Assembly: GCA_016777645.1 (NCBI GenBank)
Contig: JADHRC010000080.1
Coordinates: forward strand, 1 to 7,218
From: Alphaproteobacteria bacterium
Lineage (GTDB): Bacteria; Pseudomonadota; Alphaproteobacteria; Puniceispirillales; Marisalimonadaceae
Length of the DNA: 7,218 bases
Direction of reading: 5' to 3'
Shown here: one piece after another, positions 1-6,361 of the stretch
Layout of the letters: the number at the start of each line of letters is the position of its first letter
Numbering within the stretch: position 1 is the first letter of the stretch
Position numbers and translations under genes: made by a program
Notes under the pieces: model-generated
What the model was told of the DNA's origin: nothing
Databases searched by the model: none
Seen by the model: only the letters and a program-made list of their open reading frames with translations

Positions 1-543
1 CTTACCAAGTCAATTGGTTTAGGAGATATAAGAAAAATAGGAAGCGGAAACATTGGTGCCACCAACGTTTTAAGGACAGGCAATAAAAAGATCGCCCTTT
101 TGACTTTATTTCTTGATGGGATCAAAGGATTTATTGCCATCATCCTTGTAAAAATATTATTTAGCTATGAGATAATTCCAAATATAAATAATCATTTTTA
201 TTTTGAATGTATAACTGGCGTTTCTGCTGTTATAGGACATTGTTTTCCTATTTGGCTTAAATTTCGGGGTGGGAAAGGTGTTGCAACTGGTTTCGGAGTT
301 ATACTCTATCTTAATATTTTAGTTGGAGTGGTAGCCCTTTTAATATGGCTTTTGTCTGCAAAACTATTCAAAATAAGTTCTCTATCTGCTCTTTTTTCAT
401 ATATTATAATCCCAATATCTATGTATTTTTTTTCGTCAGAAAATATTTATTTAATTTCTTCAATTATAATTTCATCTGTGTGTTTTTTTCAACATCGAGA
501 AAATATCAAAAGATTAATAAAAGGCACCGAGCCTAAAATATAA
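1..543 (+). CDS. plsY: Acyl-phosphate:glycerol-3-phosphate acyltransferase PlsY (5' end cut off)
   Basis: Integral inner-membrane enzyme that moves an acyl group from acyl-phosphate to sn-glycerol-3-phosphate, giving lysophosphatidic acid, the first committed step of phospholipid synthesis. The frame is open from base 1 for 180 codons, so the N-terminus (probably about 20 residues, including the first membrane helix) lies outside the window. A TTG at 100 is not the start, because the first family motif precedes it. All three PlsY motifs are visible: GSGNIGATNVLRTG at partial residues 14-27 (glycerol-phosphate/catalytic loop), FPIWLKFRGGKGVAT at 82-96 (glycine-rich phosphate loop), and HRENIKRLIKGTE at 165-177 near the C-terminus. 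Several hydrophobic stretches between them fit the multi-pass topology. The gene ends 89 nt before topA on the same strand. In many alphaproteobacteria dprA lies between plsY and topA, but it is absent here. Identification is very sure. Confidence 0.97.
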   Translation, partial: LTKSIGLGDIRKIGSGNIGATNVLRTGNKKIALLTLFLDGIKGFIAIILVKILFSYEIIPNINNHFYFECITGVSAVIGHCFPIWLKFRGGKGVATGFGVILYLNILVGVVALLIWLLSAKLFKISSLSALFSYIIIPISMYFFSSENIYLISSIIISSVCFFQHRENIKRLIKGTEPKI

Positions 544-632
544 AAACATTATTATTGTTATTTAATTAAACTAATGTTATCTGCACTTAAAAGCTCATTT
601 TGTAAATCAAAGTTATCTTAAGGTTATTATGA

Positions 633-3149
633 ATGAAATTGGTTATAGTTGAATCTCCTGCTAAAGCTCAAACAATAAATAAATATTTAGGTGATGAATA
701 CAAGGTAATTGCTTCAGTTGGTCATGTAAGAGATCTTCCATCTAAAGACGGAGCAGTTCTCCCAGATAATGATTTTAAAATGTCTTGGGAATTGAATAGA
801 GATAAAGACAAAGTTGTAAAGCAAATTGTAGGTGAATTAAAATCAGCCGATACCCTAATTTTAGCTACAGACCCAGATAGAGAGGGAGAAGCTATTAGCT
901 GGCACTTAAAAGAAATTTTAGATGCTAAAAAAACCACCTTAGATAAACCAGTTAAACGAGTTGTTTTTAATGAAATAACTAAAAATGCTGTTTTAGAGGC
1001 AATGAAGTCACCAAGAGATATCAATTCTGAACTAGTTGATGCATATTTGGCAAGAAGAGCTTTAGATCACCTAATAGGGTTTTCTATTTCTCCCATATTA
1101 TGGAGAAAACTTCCTGGCTCCAAGTCTGCTGGTAGAGTGCAATCTGTAGCATTAAAACTAATATGCGAAAGAGAGATTGAAATTGAGAAATTCAATATTG
1201 AAGAATATTGGTCTATTTCGTCTATATTTTCTACAAAATCAAAAGAAGAATTTTCCGCAAGATTGACTGTAATGGATTACAAGAAACTAGCAAAAATGGA
1301 TATAAAAGATGAAAACGAAGCCAACCTTGCATTAAAAAAAATCAATGAATCTACCTTTAATATTTCGAAAATTGAAACCAAACGCGTTAAAAGAAATCCC
1401 TTACCCCCCTTTACTACTTCTACACTTCAACAAGAAGCTTCAAACAAACTTGGTTTTGGCGCATCAAGAACTATGAGAATAGCACAAAAATTATATGAGG
1501 GTGTAAATATTGGCAGTGAAACAACTGGTTTGATTACATACATGAGAACAGATGGTGTTCAAATTAGCTCTCAGGCAGTTGAAGAGTTGCGTGATGAAAT
1601 TATAAATCGTCATGGGAAAAATTATATTCCTGAAAAACATAGGGTCTATAAATCAAAAGCAGCTAATGCTCAAGAAGCTCATGAAGCCATAAGACCTACT
1701 ATGATTTCTCGTGACCCAGAAAGTATCTCTTCATATTTAGATACAGAACAACTTAAGCTTTATGATTTAATATGGAAAAGAACTATCTCTAGTCAAATGC
1801 AGTCTGCTGAATTAGATGAGACAGCTGCTGATATTGCTAATCAAGACCAAAGCATAATATTTAGAGCCAACGGATCTCAGGTTATTTTTCCTGGATTTTT
1901 TATATATAGAGATAGGGAAGATGATAGATTATTACCTAAATTAGCAACAAATGAGCCTGCTAACCTGAGTGAAGTTAAAAGTGAACAACATTTCACTCAA
2001 CCTCCCCCTAGATATACAGACGCAAGCTTAATAAAAAAAATGGAAGAGTTAGGTATTGGTAGGCCATCAACCTACGCTTCTATATTGCAGGTTTTAATAA
2101 ATAGAAATTATGTTGAAAAAGAAAAAGGAAGGCATATACCACAAGAAAGAGGAAGGATTTTAACTGCTTTTTTAAATAATTTTTTTGGCAAATATATACA
2201 ATATGATTTTACAGCAGATCTAGAAAAGCAATTAGATCAAGTATCAGACGGGAAACTAAATTATAAAAAATTATTAAAAGAGTTTTGGGATGGTTTTAAG
2301 CCACATTTGAGCAAAATGTCTGAACTCGAACGAGATAAGATACTGGAGGCTTTAGAAAAAGAATTAGCAGATCTATTTTTTCCTTCAGAAGATGCAAAGA
2401 ATGGGCATCCTAACAGAAAGTGTCCAACTTGCTCTAATGGTAACCTTGGATTGGAATTAGGAAAATATGGAGCTTTTATAGGTTGTTCTAACTATCCAGA
2501 ATGTAAATTCACAAAACAAATTGCTAGTAATCAAAATAAAGAAGAAAATAATATTGATGACAATTTTATACCTGATAATGATGGAATTCTAGGTATTGAT
2601 CCAGTTTCAGGACTTAATGTGATAATTAAAAAAGGACCATATGGGATATATCTACAACTTGGAGAAGAAAAGAAGCCTAAAAGAACAAGTATTCCAAAAC
2701 TTGTTGGCGCCAAAGAAATAGATTTGGGAAAAGCACTAGCTTTTCTTTCTTTGCCAAGGTTAATAGGAAAACATCCAGAAACTGGAGAAGATATTTCAGC
2801 AGGCATAGGACGATATGGCCCATATCTTAAATATGGTATTAATTTTATAAGTATTCCTGCTGATGAAACAGTTATTAATATAGGTTTAAATCACGCAGTA
2901 GTTCTAATTGGAGAAAATAGTGAAAAATTAGGTAAAGTTTTGGGAGATCACCCAGATGGAAAAGGTAAAATTCTTGCCAAATCAGGAAGATTTGGACCAT
3001 ATGTAGAGTATAATAAAATTAGGGCTACCCTACCTAAAGATATTTCATTAGAAGATATAAATTTAGAGCATGCAATAGAATTAATAGCAGCGAAGGCTGC
3101 AAAACCACAAAAATTCTCTAAGAAAACAAATAAACGCTCAAAAAAATAA
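633..3149 (+). CDS. topA: DNA topoisomerase I (type IA)
   Basis: Cytoplasmic type IA topoisomerase of 838 residues that relaxes negative supercoils through a single-strand break and a 5'-phosphotyrosine link. The TOPRIM domain is at residues 1-120, with the conserved Glu7 (VIVESPAKA) and the acidic metal triad Asp80/Asp82/Glu84 in DPDREGEAISWHL. The core follows: GSKSAGRVQSVAL at 162-174, and the nucleophile Tyr303 with Arg305 in GLITYMRTDG. EAHEAIRPT and GIGRPSTYA motifs lie further on. The C-terminal region has a single four-cysteine zinc ribbon (Cys597, 600, 618, 624). Three topoisomerase C-terminal repeats follow, marked by GPYGIY (668-673), GRYGPY (726-731) and GRFGPY (785-790), then a Lys-rich tail. 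One zinc ribbon plus these repeats is the usual alphaproteobacterial layout, unlike the multi-ribbon E. coli enzyme. The start at 633 has AAGG at 620-623, nine nt upstream. A second, out-of-frame ATG overlaps it at 629. rnr follows at once and is probably cotranscribed. Confidence 0.98.
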   Translation: MKLVIVESPAKAQTINKYLGDEYKVIASVGHVRDLPSKDGAVLPDNDFKMSWELNRDKDKVVKQIVGELKSADTLILATDPDREGEAISWHLKEILDAKKTTLDKPVKRVVFNEITKNAVLEAMKSPRDINSELVDAYLARRALDHLIGFSISPILWRKLPGSKSAGRVQSVALKLICEREIEIEKFNIEEYWSISSIFSTKSKEEFSARLTVMDYKKLAKMDIKDENEANLALKKINESTFNISKIETKRVKRNPLPPFTTSTLQQEASNKLGFGASRTMRIAQKLYEGVNIGSETTGLITYMRTDGVQISSQAVEELRDEIINRHGKNYIPEKHRVYKSKAANAQEAHEAIRPTMISRDPESISSYLDTEQLKLYDLIWKRTISSQMQSAELDETAADIANQDQSIIFRANGSQVIFPGFFIYRDREDDRLLPKLATNEPANLSEVKSEQHFTQPPPRYTDASLIKKMEELGIGRPSTYASILQVLINRNYVEKEKGRHIPQERGRILTAFLNNFFGKYIQYDFTADLEKQLDQVSDGKLNYKKLLKEFWDGFKPHLSKMSELERDKILEALEKELADLFFPSEDAKNGHPNRKCPTCSNGNLGLELGKYGAFIGCSNYPECKFTKQIASNQNKEENNIDDNFIPDNDGILGIDPVSGLNVIIKKGPYGIYLQLGEEKKPKRTSIPKLVGAKEIDLGKALAFLSLPRLIGKHPETGEDISAGIGRYGPYLKYGINFISIPADETVINIGLNHAVVLIGENSEKLGKVLGDHPDGKGKILAKSGRFGPYVEYNKIRATLPKDISLEDINLEHAIELIAAKAAKPQKFSKKTNKRSKK

Positions 3150-3171
3150 AAAACCTGAATGATGATTATAA

Positions 3172-5250
3172 AATCATTTAAATATAAAATATATTAGTGG
3201 AATAGTAAAAATTACAAAAATTTTATCAGTAAAAGTAATCTCACTAGATAACGATGGCTTTGCCATTGGGAGGGTTCTTGAAAAAGATCAAATTATTGAT
3301 CAAATAGAAATTGCTTCAAATAAAGACAGTAATAATTTTAATTTAGGTGATCATCTTTTAGTAGAAATTCATTTAAAAAATAAAGTTTGGACAACAAAAA
3401 AAATAATTAAAAAAATTAACGTAGAAAGAAAACAATTTTTTGCAGAAGTTAAGTTAAATTCAAAAAAAAAATTTATACTAAAAGAAATAGAAAGAGGTTT
3501 GAAATATAAAGAAACAATAGAGCCAATAATTACTAAAGACAATTCTATTAAACAGGGTGATATTGTTAGGGCTCAAATACTATCGGCTAAGGTTTTAAAT
3601 AAAATTAAAATCAAAAAAATTAAGAGAAATAGAAAATATAACTCTAGGAATAAAAATGAAAAGGTATATGCTGAAATATTGGAAATAATAGGATCTTCTT
3701 TTGATCCTAAAACTATCTCCTACCTTGCCATAAAAGAAAATGATATAAAAAGCGAGTTTGACAAAAATATAAAAAATGAAATTAAGCTTTTAAACACAAT
3801 TGATAAAGTTGGCCGCAGTGATCTAAACTCAGTTTCATTTATTACTATTGATGGAGAAGATGCAAAAGATTTTGATGATGCTGTTTATGTCGAAAAAATA
3901 AACAATCGAACATGGAAAGTTTTAGTTTCTATAGCAGACGTATCTTATTTTGTTAAACCAAATTCGTATTTGGATAAAGAAGCTAAAGAAAGAGGTAATT
4001 CTGTTTATTTACCAAATCTTGTAATACCAATGCTTCCAGAAGAATTATCCAACGAACTTTGCTCTCTTAAACCTAATGTTGATAGATTTTGTTTAACTGT
4101 TGAAATAATAATAAATAAAAAAGGTGAAAAATTATCTCATAGATTTTTTAGATCTATTATTAATTCAAAAAAACGCCTAACTTACGAAGAAGTAGAAAAC
4201 ATCATTGATAATAAAATATCTTCTGAGAGTTATGATCCTGAAATATTGGATGTTATAAAATCTTTATATCAAGTTTACCTTATTCTAGACAAAATAAGGG
4301 CAAAAAGAGGTGCTTTAAATCTTGAGTTGCCTGAAAAAAAGATTTTGTTTAATGACCAAAACTGGCCAATAAATGTACAAAAAGTTTATGGCTTGAAAAG
4401 CAACAAAATAATTGAAGAATTAATGATACTAGCTAATGTAGCCGCAGCAGAAGAAATTCAAAAATATAATTTAAAGTCAATTTATCGTATTCATGAACCT
4501 CCAAGCGAGGAAAAATATAAAACTCTTATCGATTTAATAGGCATACCTTTAGGACAACACTTAATAGGAAAGGTACCACATCCATCATTAATGAATAAGA
4601 TACTGGAAGTAACTAAACAAACACCTGATTATGAAATGATAAATCAATCAGTTTTAAGAAGTCAATCTCAAGCAAAATATAACCATCTTAATAAATCACA
4701 TTTTGGTCTAGCTCTTAAAAATTATGTCCACTTTACCTCGCCCATAAGACGTTATGCAGATTTAATGATCCATAGACAAATCATAAAAATAATAGACACA
4801 AAAACTGAAAATAAAAAAAATATAGACTCAAATATCAGTGATAATTTAGATCTAATTTGCGAACATATTTCAAATACAGAGAGACGTGCTATAGTTGCAG
4901 AGCGGAAAACAATGGACCGACTGATTTCATTATTATATCAAGAAAGAATCAATGACATTGTAGAGTGTATTATAATATCAGTTCATAAATTTGGTGTTTT
5001 TGTGTCTATAGATAATGGAATAGCGGATGCGTTACTACCAACAAGAGAATTACCAAATGATTGGTATATTTATAATTCTGAAAAACAGTCATTAACGGGT
5101 GAAAATAATGGATTTATTTTTAATATAGGGATGAAGTTCAAAGTAAAGATTATTGAAGTTGTTCCTACAACAGGAAGTATTTTAGTAAAATGGTCTGATG
5201 GCATAAGTAAAAGACAAATCTATCGACGTAAAAAAAAACGCCAATATTAA
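3172..5250 (+). CDS. rnr: Ribonuclease R (RNB-family 3'-5' exoribonuclease); start codon unresolved
   Basis: Processive 3'-5' exoribonuclease that degrades structured RNA and takes part in mRNA decay and rRNA quality control. The coordinates give the open frame after the last in-frame stop (TAA 3169-3171): 692 codons without a stop. No ATG, GTG or TTG occurs in frame before TTG 3499. Translation of 3199-3498 still reads like the RNase R N-terminal cold-shock/OB region (for example SLDNDGFAIGRV, then FNLGDHLLVEI), so a start at 3499 would drop about 100 real residues, and its AGAGG (3493-3497) is only one nt away. Numbering from 3172, the RNB domain holds IDGEDAKDFDDAV with catalytic Asp227, 233, 235 and 236, RGNSVYLP with Tyr279, and FTSPIRRYADLMIHR (nt about 4732-4776). 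An S1 domain covers roughly residues 593-678, followed by a short basic tail. The usual N-terminal winged-helix domain is missing. Possible real starts are ATT 3211, ATA 3202, or ATG 3159 with a one-nucleotide frame change. The identity is certain; only the 5' end is not. Confidence 0.93.
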   Translation, partial: NHLNIKYISGIVKITKILSVKVISLDNDGFAIGRVLEKDQIIDQIEIASNKDSNNFNLGDHLLVEIHLKNKVWTTKKIIKKINVERKQFFAEVKLNSKKKFILKEIERGLKYKETIEPIITKDNSIKQGDIVRAQILSAKVLNKIKIKKIKRNRKYNSRNKNEKVYAEILEIIGSSFDPKTISYLAIKENDIKSEFDKNIKNEIKLLNTIDKVGRSDLNSVSFITIDGEDAKDFDDAVYVEKINNRTWKVLVSIADVSYFVKPNSYLDKEAKERGNSVYLPNLVIPMLPEELSNELCSLKPNVDRFCLTVEIIINKKGEKLSHRFFRSIINSKKRLTYEEVENIIDNKISSESYDPEILDVIKSLYQVYLILDKIRAKRGALNLELPEKKILFNDQNWPINVQKVYGLKSNKIIEELMILANVAAAEEIQKYNLKSIYRIHEPPSEEKYKTLIDLIGIPLGQHLIGKVPHPSLMNKILEVTKQTPDYEMINQSVLRSQSQAKYNHLNKSHFGLALKNYVHFTSPIRRYADLMIHRQIIKIIDTKTENKKNIDSNISDNLDLICEHISNTERRAIVAERKTMDRLISLLYQERINDIVECIIISVHKFGVFVSIDNGIADALLPTRELPNDWYIYNSEKQSLTGENNGFIFNIGMKFKVKIIEVVPTTGSILVKWSDGISKRQIYRRKKKRQY
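3462..3471 (+). repeat. A10 homopolymer inside the rnr 5' coding region
   Basis: Ten consecutive A residues encode lysines within the N-terminal OB-like part of RNase R. RNase R-like sequence lies on both sides in the same frame, so the tract as given does not break the gene. Runs of this length are prone to polymerase slippage and to sequencing indels. A second run, A9 at 5230-5238, lies in the basic tail at the end of the same gene. Confidence 0.9.
3689..3709 (+). repeat. Small perfect inverted repeat within rnr
   Basis: TAGGATC at 3689-3695 is the exact reverse complement of GATCCTA at 3703-3709, giving a 7-bp stem with a 7-nt loop. It falls in the coding region for the linker just before the RNB domain. 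No T-run follows, so it is not an intrinsic terminator. It may be chance; no function is claimed. Confidence 0.5.
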
Positions 5251-5266
5251 ATAAAAATTTCTAAAC

Positions 5267-5296
5267 TTGACTTTAACAAAAAATTACATAGATTAT
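5267..5296 (+). promoter_or_regulatory. Candidate sigma-70 promoter for rpmG
   Basis: TTGACT (5267-5272) matches five of six bases of the -35 consensus, and the preceding C gives the CTTGAC form common in alphaproteobacteria. GATTAT (5291-5296) follows after 18 nt and matches four of six bases of the -10 consensus. Transcription would start near 5303, leaving a leader of about 15 nt that contains the Shine-Dalgarno. The element sits in the 67-nt gap after rnr and would let L33 be made independently of the upstream genes. It was found by eye only, and in such AT-rich DNA chance matches are common. Confidence 0.45.
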
Positions 5297-5306
5297 GGCT
5301 AGTATT

Positions 5307-5311
5307 AGGAG
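5307..5311 (+). promoter_or_regulatory. Strong Shine-Dalgarno fixing the rpmG start
   Basis: AGGAG ends six nt before ATG 5318, the best Shine-Dalgarno match in the window. It clearly selects this ATG and fits a highly expressed ribosomal protein. The other genes here have weaker or no such sites. Confidence 0.85.
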
Positions 5312-5317
5312 AATGTC

Positions 5318-5485
5318 ATGGCTAAACCAGCTACACTACAGATTAAATTATTGAGTACTGCAGACACAGGTTTTTTTTATGTAACTAAGAAAAATCCTAG
5401 AACTAAGCCTGAGAAGCTAGAACTAAAGAAATATGATCCTAAGGTTCGCAAACATGTTTTGTTTAAAGAAGCCAAAATCAAATAG
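5318..5485 (+). CDS. rpmG: Large-subunit ribosomal protein bL33
   Basis: Small basic protein of 55 residues in the 50S ribosomal subunit, located near the E-site. It begins MAKPATLQIKLLSTADTGFF and contains YVTKKNPRTKPEKLELKKYDP, broken as YVTKKNPRT then KPEKLELKKYDP, before ending HVLFKEAKIK. This matches the alphaproteobacterial L33 pattern (TADTGFFYVTKKN, KYDP..RKHV.FKEAKIK) and its usual length exactly. It contains no cysteine, so it is the zinc-independent (C-minus) type and not the four-Cys zinc-ribbon form. The gene lies 67 nt downstream of rnr with a strong Shine-Dalgarno and a plausible promoter of its own. It ends only four nt from the end of the convergent eipB gene. It is too short for many gene-length cut-offs but is unmistakable. 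Confidence 0.98.
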   Translation: MAKPATLQIKLLSTADTGFFYVTKKNPRTKPEKLELKKYDPKVRKHVLFKEAKIK

Positions 5486-5489
5486 TTTT

Positions 5490-6290
5490 TTAATTACATT
5501 TTTTTTCATCTATAACTTCAAAACTTTTTAAGTTAGCTTTTATTTCAAAGTCTCCATAGTCTACTTCGTAATAATGAGCAACGCCATTTTGATCGAGCTC
5601 TAACTTTATTTCGTAGTCTGGATTTCCCTTTTTAGAATTGTTAGTATAAAATGAAATCTTCAATTTCCAAACTTCATTATTAGCTATGTAATCAAAGCCT
5701 AAGGGTCTAGCTTTTGCTCTGTTTCCTATAAATGTTGAGACTGTTTTTATAAAATCTTTTTCTTCATTTCCAAAAAATACTTTTGTTGTATATAATTTTT
5801 CTCCCGCTTCAGCTTTTTCGATTATTTTTTTTAAATGCTCTATAGGAAACAAGACATCTTTATTAAAAGATAAATTTTTAATATTTTCTTTAATTAAAGT
5901 ACCGCTAATATTATTTTTCTTTTTTTCCAAATACCCCTGATAGGCATTTTCGCCACTTAATTCACTTTTATCATTCAATTCGAAACTGTGCTTAGTCGAA
6001 GAAAAATTTTCAAAGGTTGAATAAGTAGAAAAACTATTAGACATTTTTTTATTTGGAAACTCATAGATCAGAACATAATCTTCTTTAACATTCCAACCTT
6101 CGCAGGTTTTCGATATTTCGAAATAAGATTGTCCTTGCCCACCTTCAAGGAAACTTCCATCTTTTATATTTTGTACGTTTAGTGAATATGATGCTTTATG
6201 AGGCAAAAGTTCGGCACAAAGATTCTTAATGTAAAAACTTAATAAAATTATTAAAAAAAAATAAAAACTTTTTATTGGCATCAATTTCAT
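5490..6290 (-). CDS. eipB: EipB-like periplasmic cell-envelope integrity protein (DUF1849)
   Basis: Predicted secreted periplasmic protein of 266 residues. The N-terminus has lysines, a hydrophobic core (FYFFLIILLSF) and a likely signal-peptidase I cut after residues LCA (about 24-26), leaving a mature start ELLPHKASY. The mature chain follows the DUF1849/EipB pattern: LLPHKASYSLN near the start, a conserved CEGW (Cys63), EKAEAGEK mid-chain, then YEIKLELDQNGVAHYYEVDYGDFEIKANL (shortened here: YEIKLELDQNGVA, then VDYGDFEI), and a penultimate Cys265. In Brucella EipB is a periplasmic beta-spiral protein closed by a disulfide between two conserved cysteines and needed for envelope integrity; Cys63 and Cys265 are the likely counterparts. 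ATG at 6290 abuts AAGAG (6295-6291). A second ATG at 6281-6279 (MPIKSF) lies nine nt from it and may be the true start. There is no lipobox. The gene is divergent from rnd and convergent with rpmG. The family call is by remembered pattern; molecular role in this organism is inferred. Confidence 0.82.
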   Translation of the reverse strand: MKLMPIKSFYFFLIILLSFYIKNLCAELLPHKASYSLNVQNIKDGSFLEGGQGQSYFEISKTCEGWNVKEDYVLIYEFPNKKMSNSFSTYSTFENFSSTKHSFELNDKSELSGENAYQGYLEKKKNNISGTLIKENIKNLSFNKDVLFPIEHLKKIIEKAEAGEKLYTTKVFFGNEEKDFIKTVSTFIGNRAKARPLGFDYIANNEVWKLKISFYTNNSKKGNPDYEIKLELDQNGVAHYYEVDYGDFEIKANLKSFEVIDEKKCN

Positions 6291-6295
6291 CTCTT
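6291..6295 (-). promoter_or_regulatory. Shine-Dalgarno-like site that favours the second eipB ATG
   Basis: On the reverse strand AAGAG directly touches the first ATG (6290-6288), leaving no spacer, but lies nine nt before the in-frame second ATG (6281-6279). By spacing the second is the better start, which would shorten the signal peptide by three residues without harming it. Confidence 0.45.
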
Positions 6296-6341
6296 AGTTT
6301 GGTTTTTTATTTAAAAATAAATAATGTTGTTTTCCAGTTAA

Positions 6342-6347
6342 TATAAT
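6342..6347 (+). promoter_or_regulatory. Candidate -10 element for rnd
   Basis: A perfect TATAAT lies in the 71-nt divergent eipB-rnd gap. Transcription from it would begin near 6354, giving a leader of only about eight nt before ATG 6362. No convincing -35 hexamer lies 16-18 nt upstream (the sequence there is A-rich), and TATAAT is frequent by chance at this base composition. Confidence 0.28.
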
Positions 6348-6361
6348 TTAAGTTAATAAAT

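Noticed and set aside
345..536. 63-codon open frame on the + strand inside plsY
   Set aside because: It is an alternate frame of the membrane-helix coding part of plsY, rich in Phe/Tyr/Asn as expected from AT-rich DNA.
563..570. TTAATTAA-type palindrome between plsY and topA
   Set aside because: A very short A/T palindrome, expected by chance at this base composition, with no second copy or operator-like arrangement.
555..583. Promoter for topA (TTGTTA, 17 nt, TATCTG)
   Set aside because: Only about four of six and three to four of six consensus matches in very AT-rich DNA; not distinguishable from chance.
722..1024. 100-codon open frame on the reverse strand inside topA
   Set aside because: It lies fully opposite the conserved TOPRIM coding region, matches no family I know, and is explained as a shadow of topA.
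2531..2806. 91-codon open frame on the reverse strand inside topA
   Set aside because: It lies opposite the zinc-ribbon/repeat coding region and has no recognisable domain; shadow of topA.
3158..3178. Hairpin ATGATT-ATAA-AATCAT after topA as a terminator
   Set aside because: The 6-bp stem is almost entirely A/T and is not followed by a T-run. It more likely occurs by chance, or at most affects the rnr start region.
5457..5508. rho-independent terminator after rpmG (TTTTG/CAAAA plus T-runs)
   Set aside because: The stem is only five weak base pairs, and the T-runs belong partly to the reverse-strand eipB 3' coding end. No convincing hairpin was found.
6204..6225. Lipoprotein signal in EipB (Cys25 in the signal region)
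   Set aside because: The residues before Cys25 (KNL) do not form a lipobox; a signal-peptidase I site after LCA fits better.
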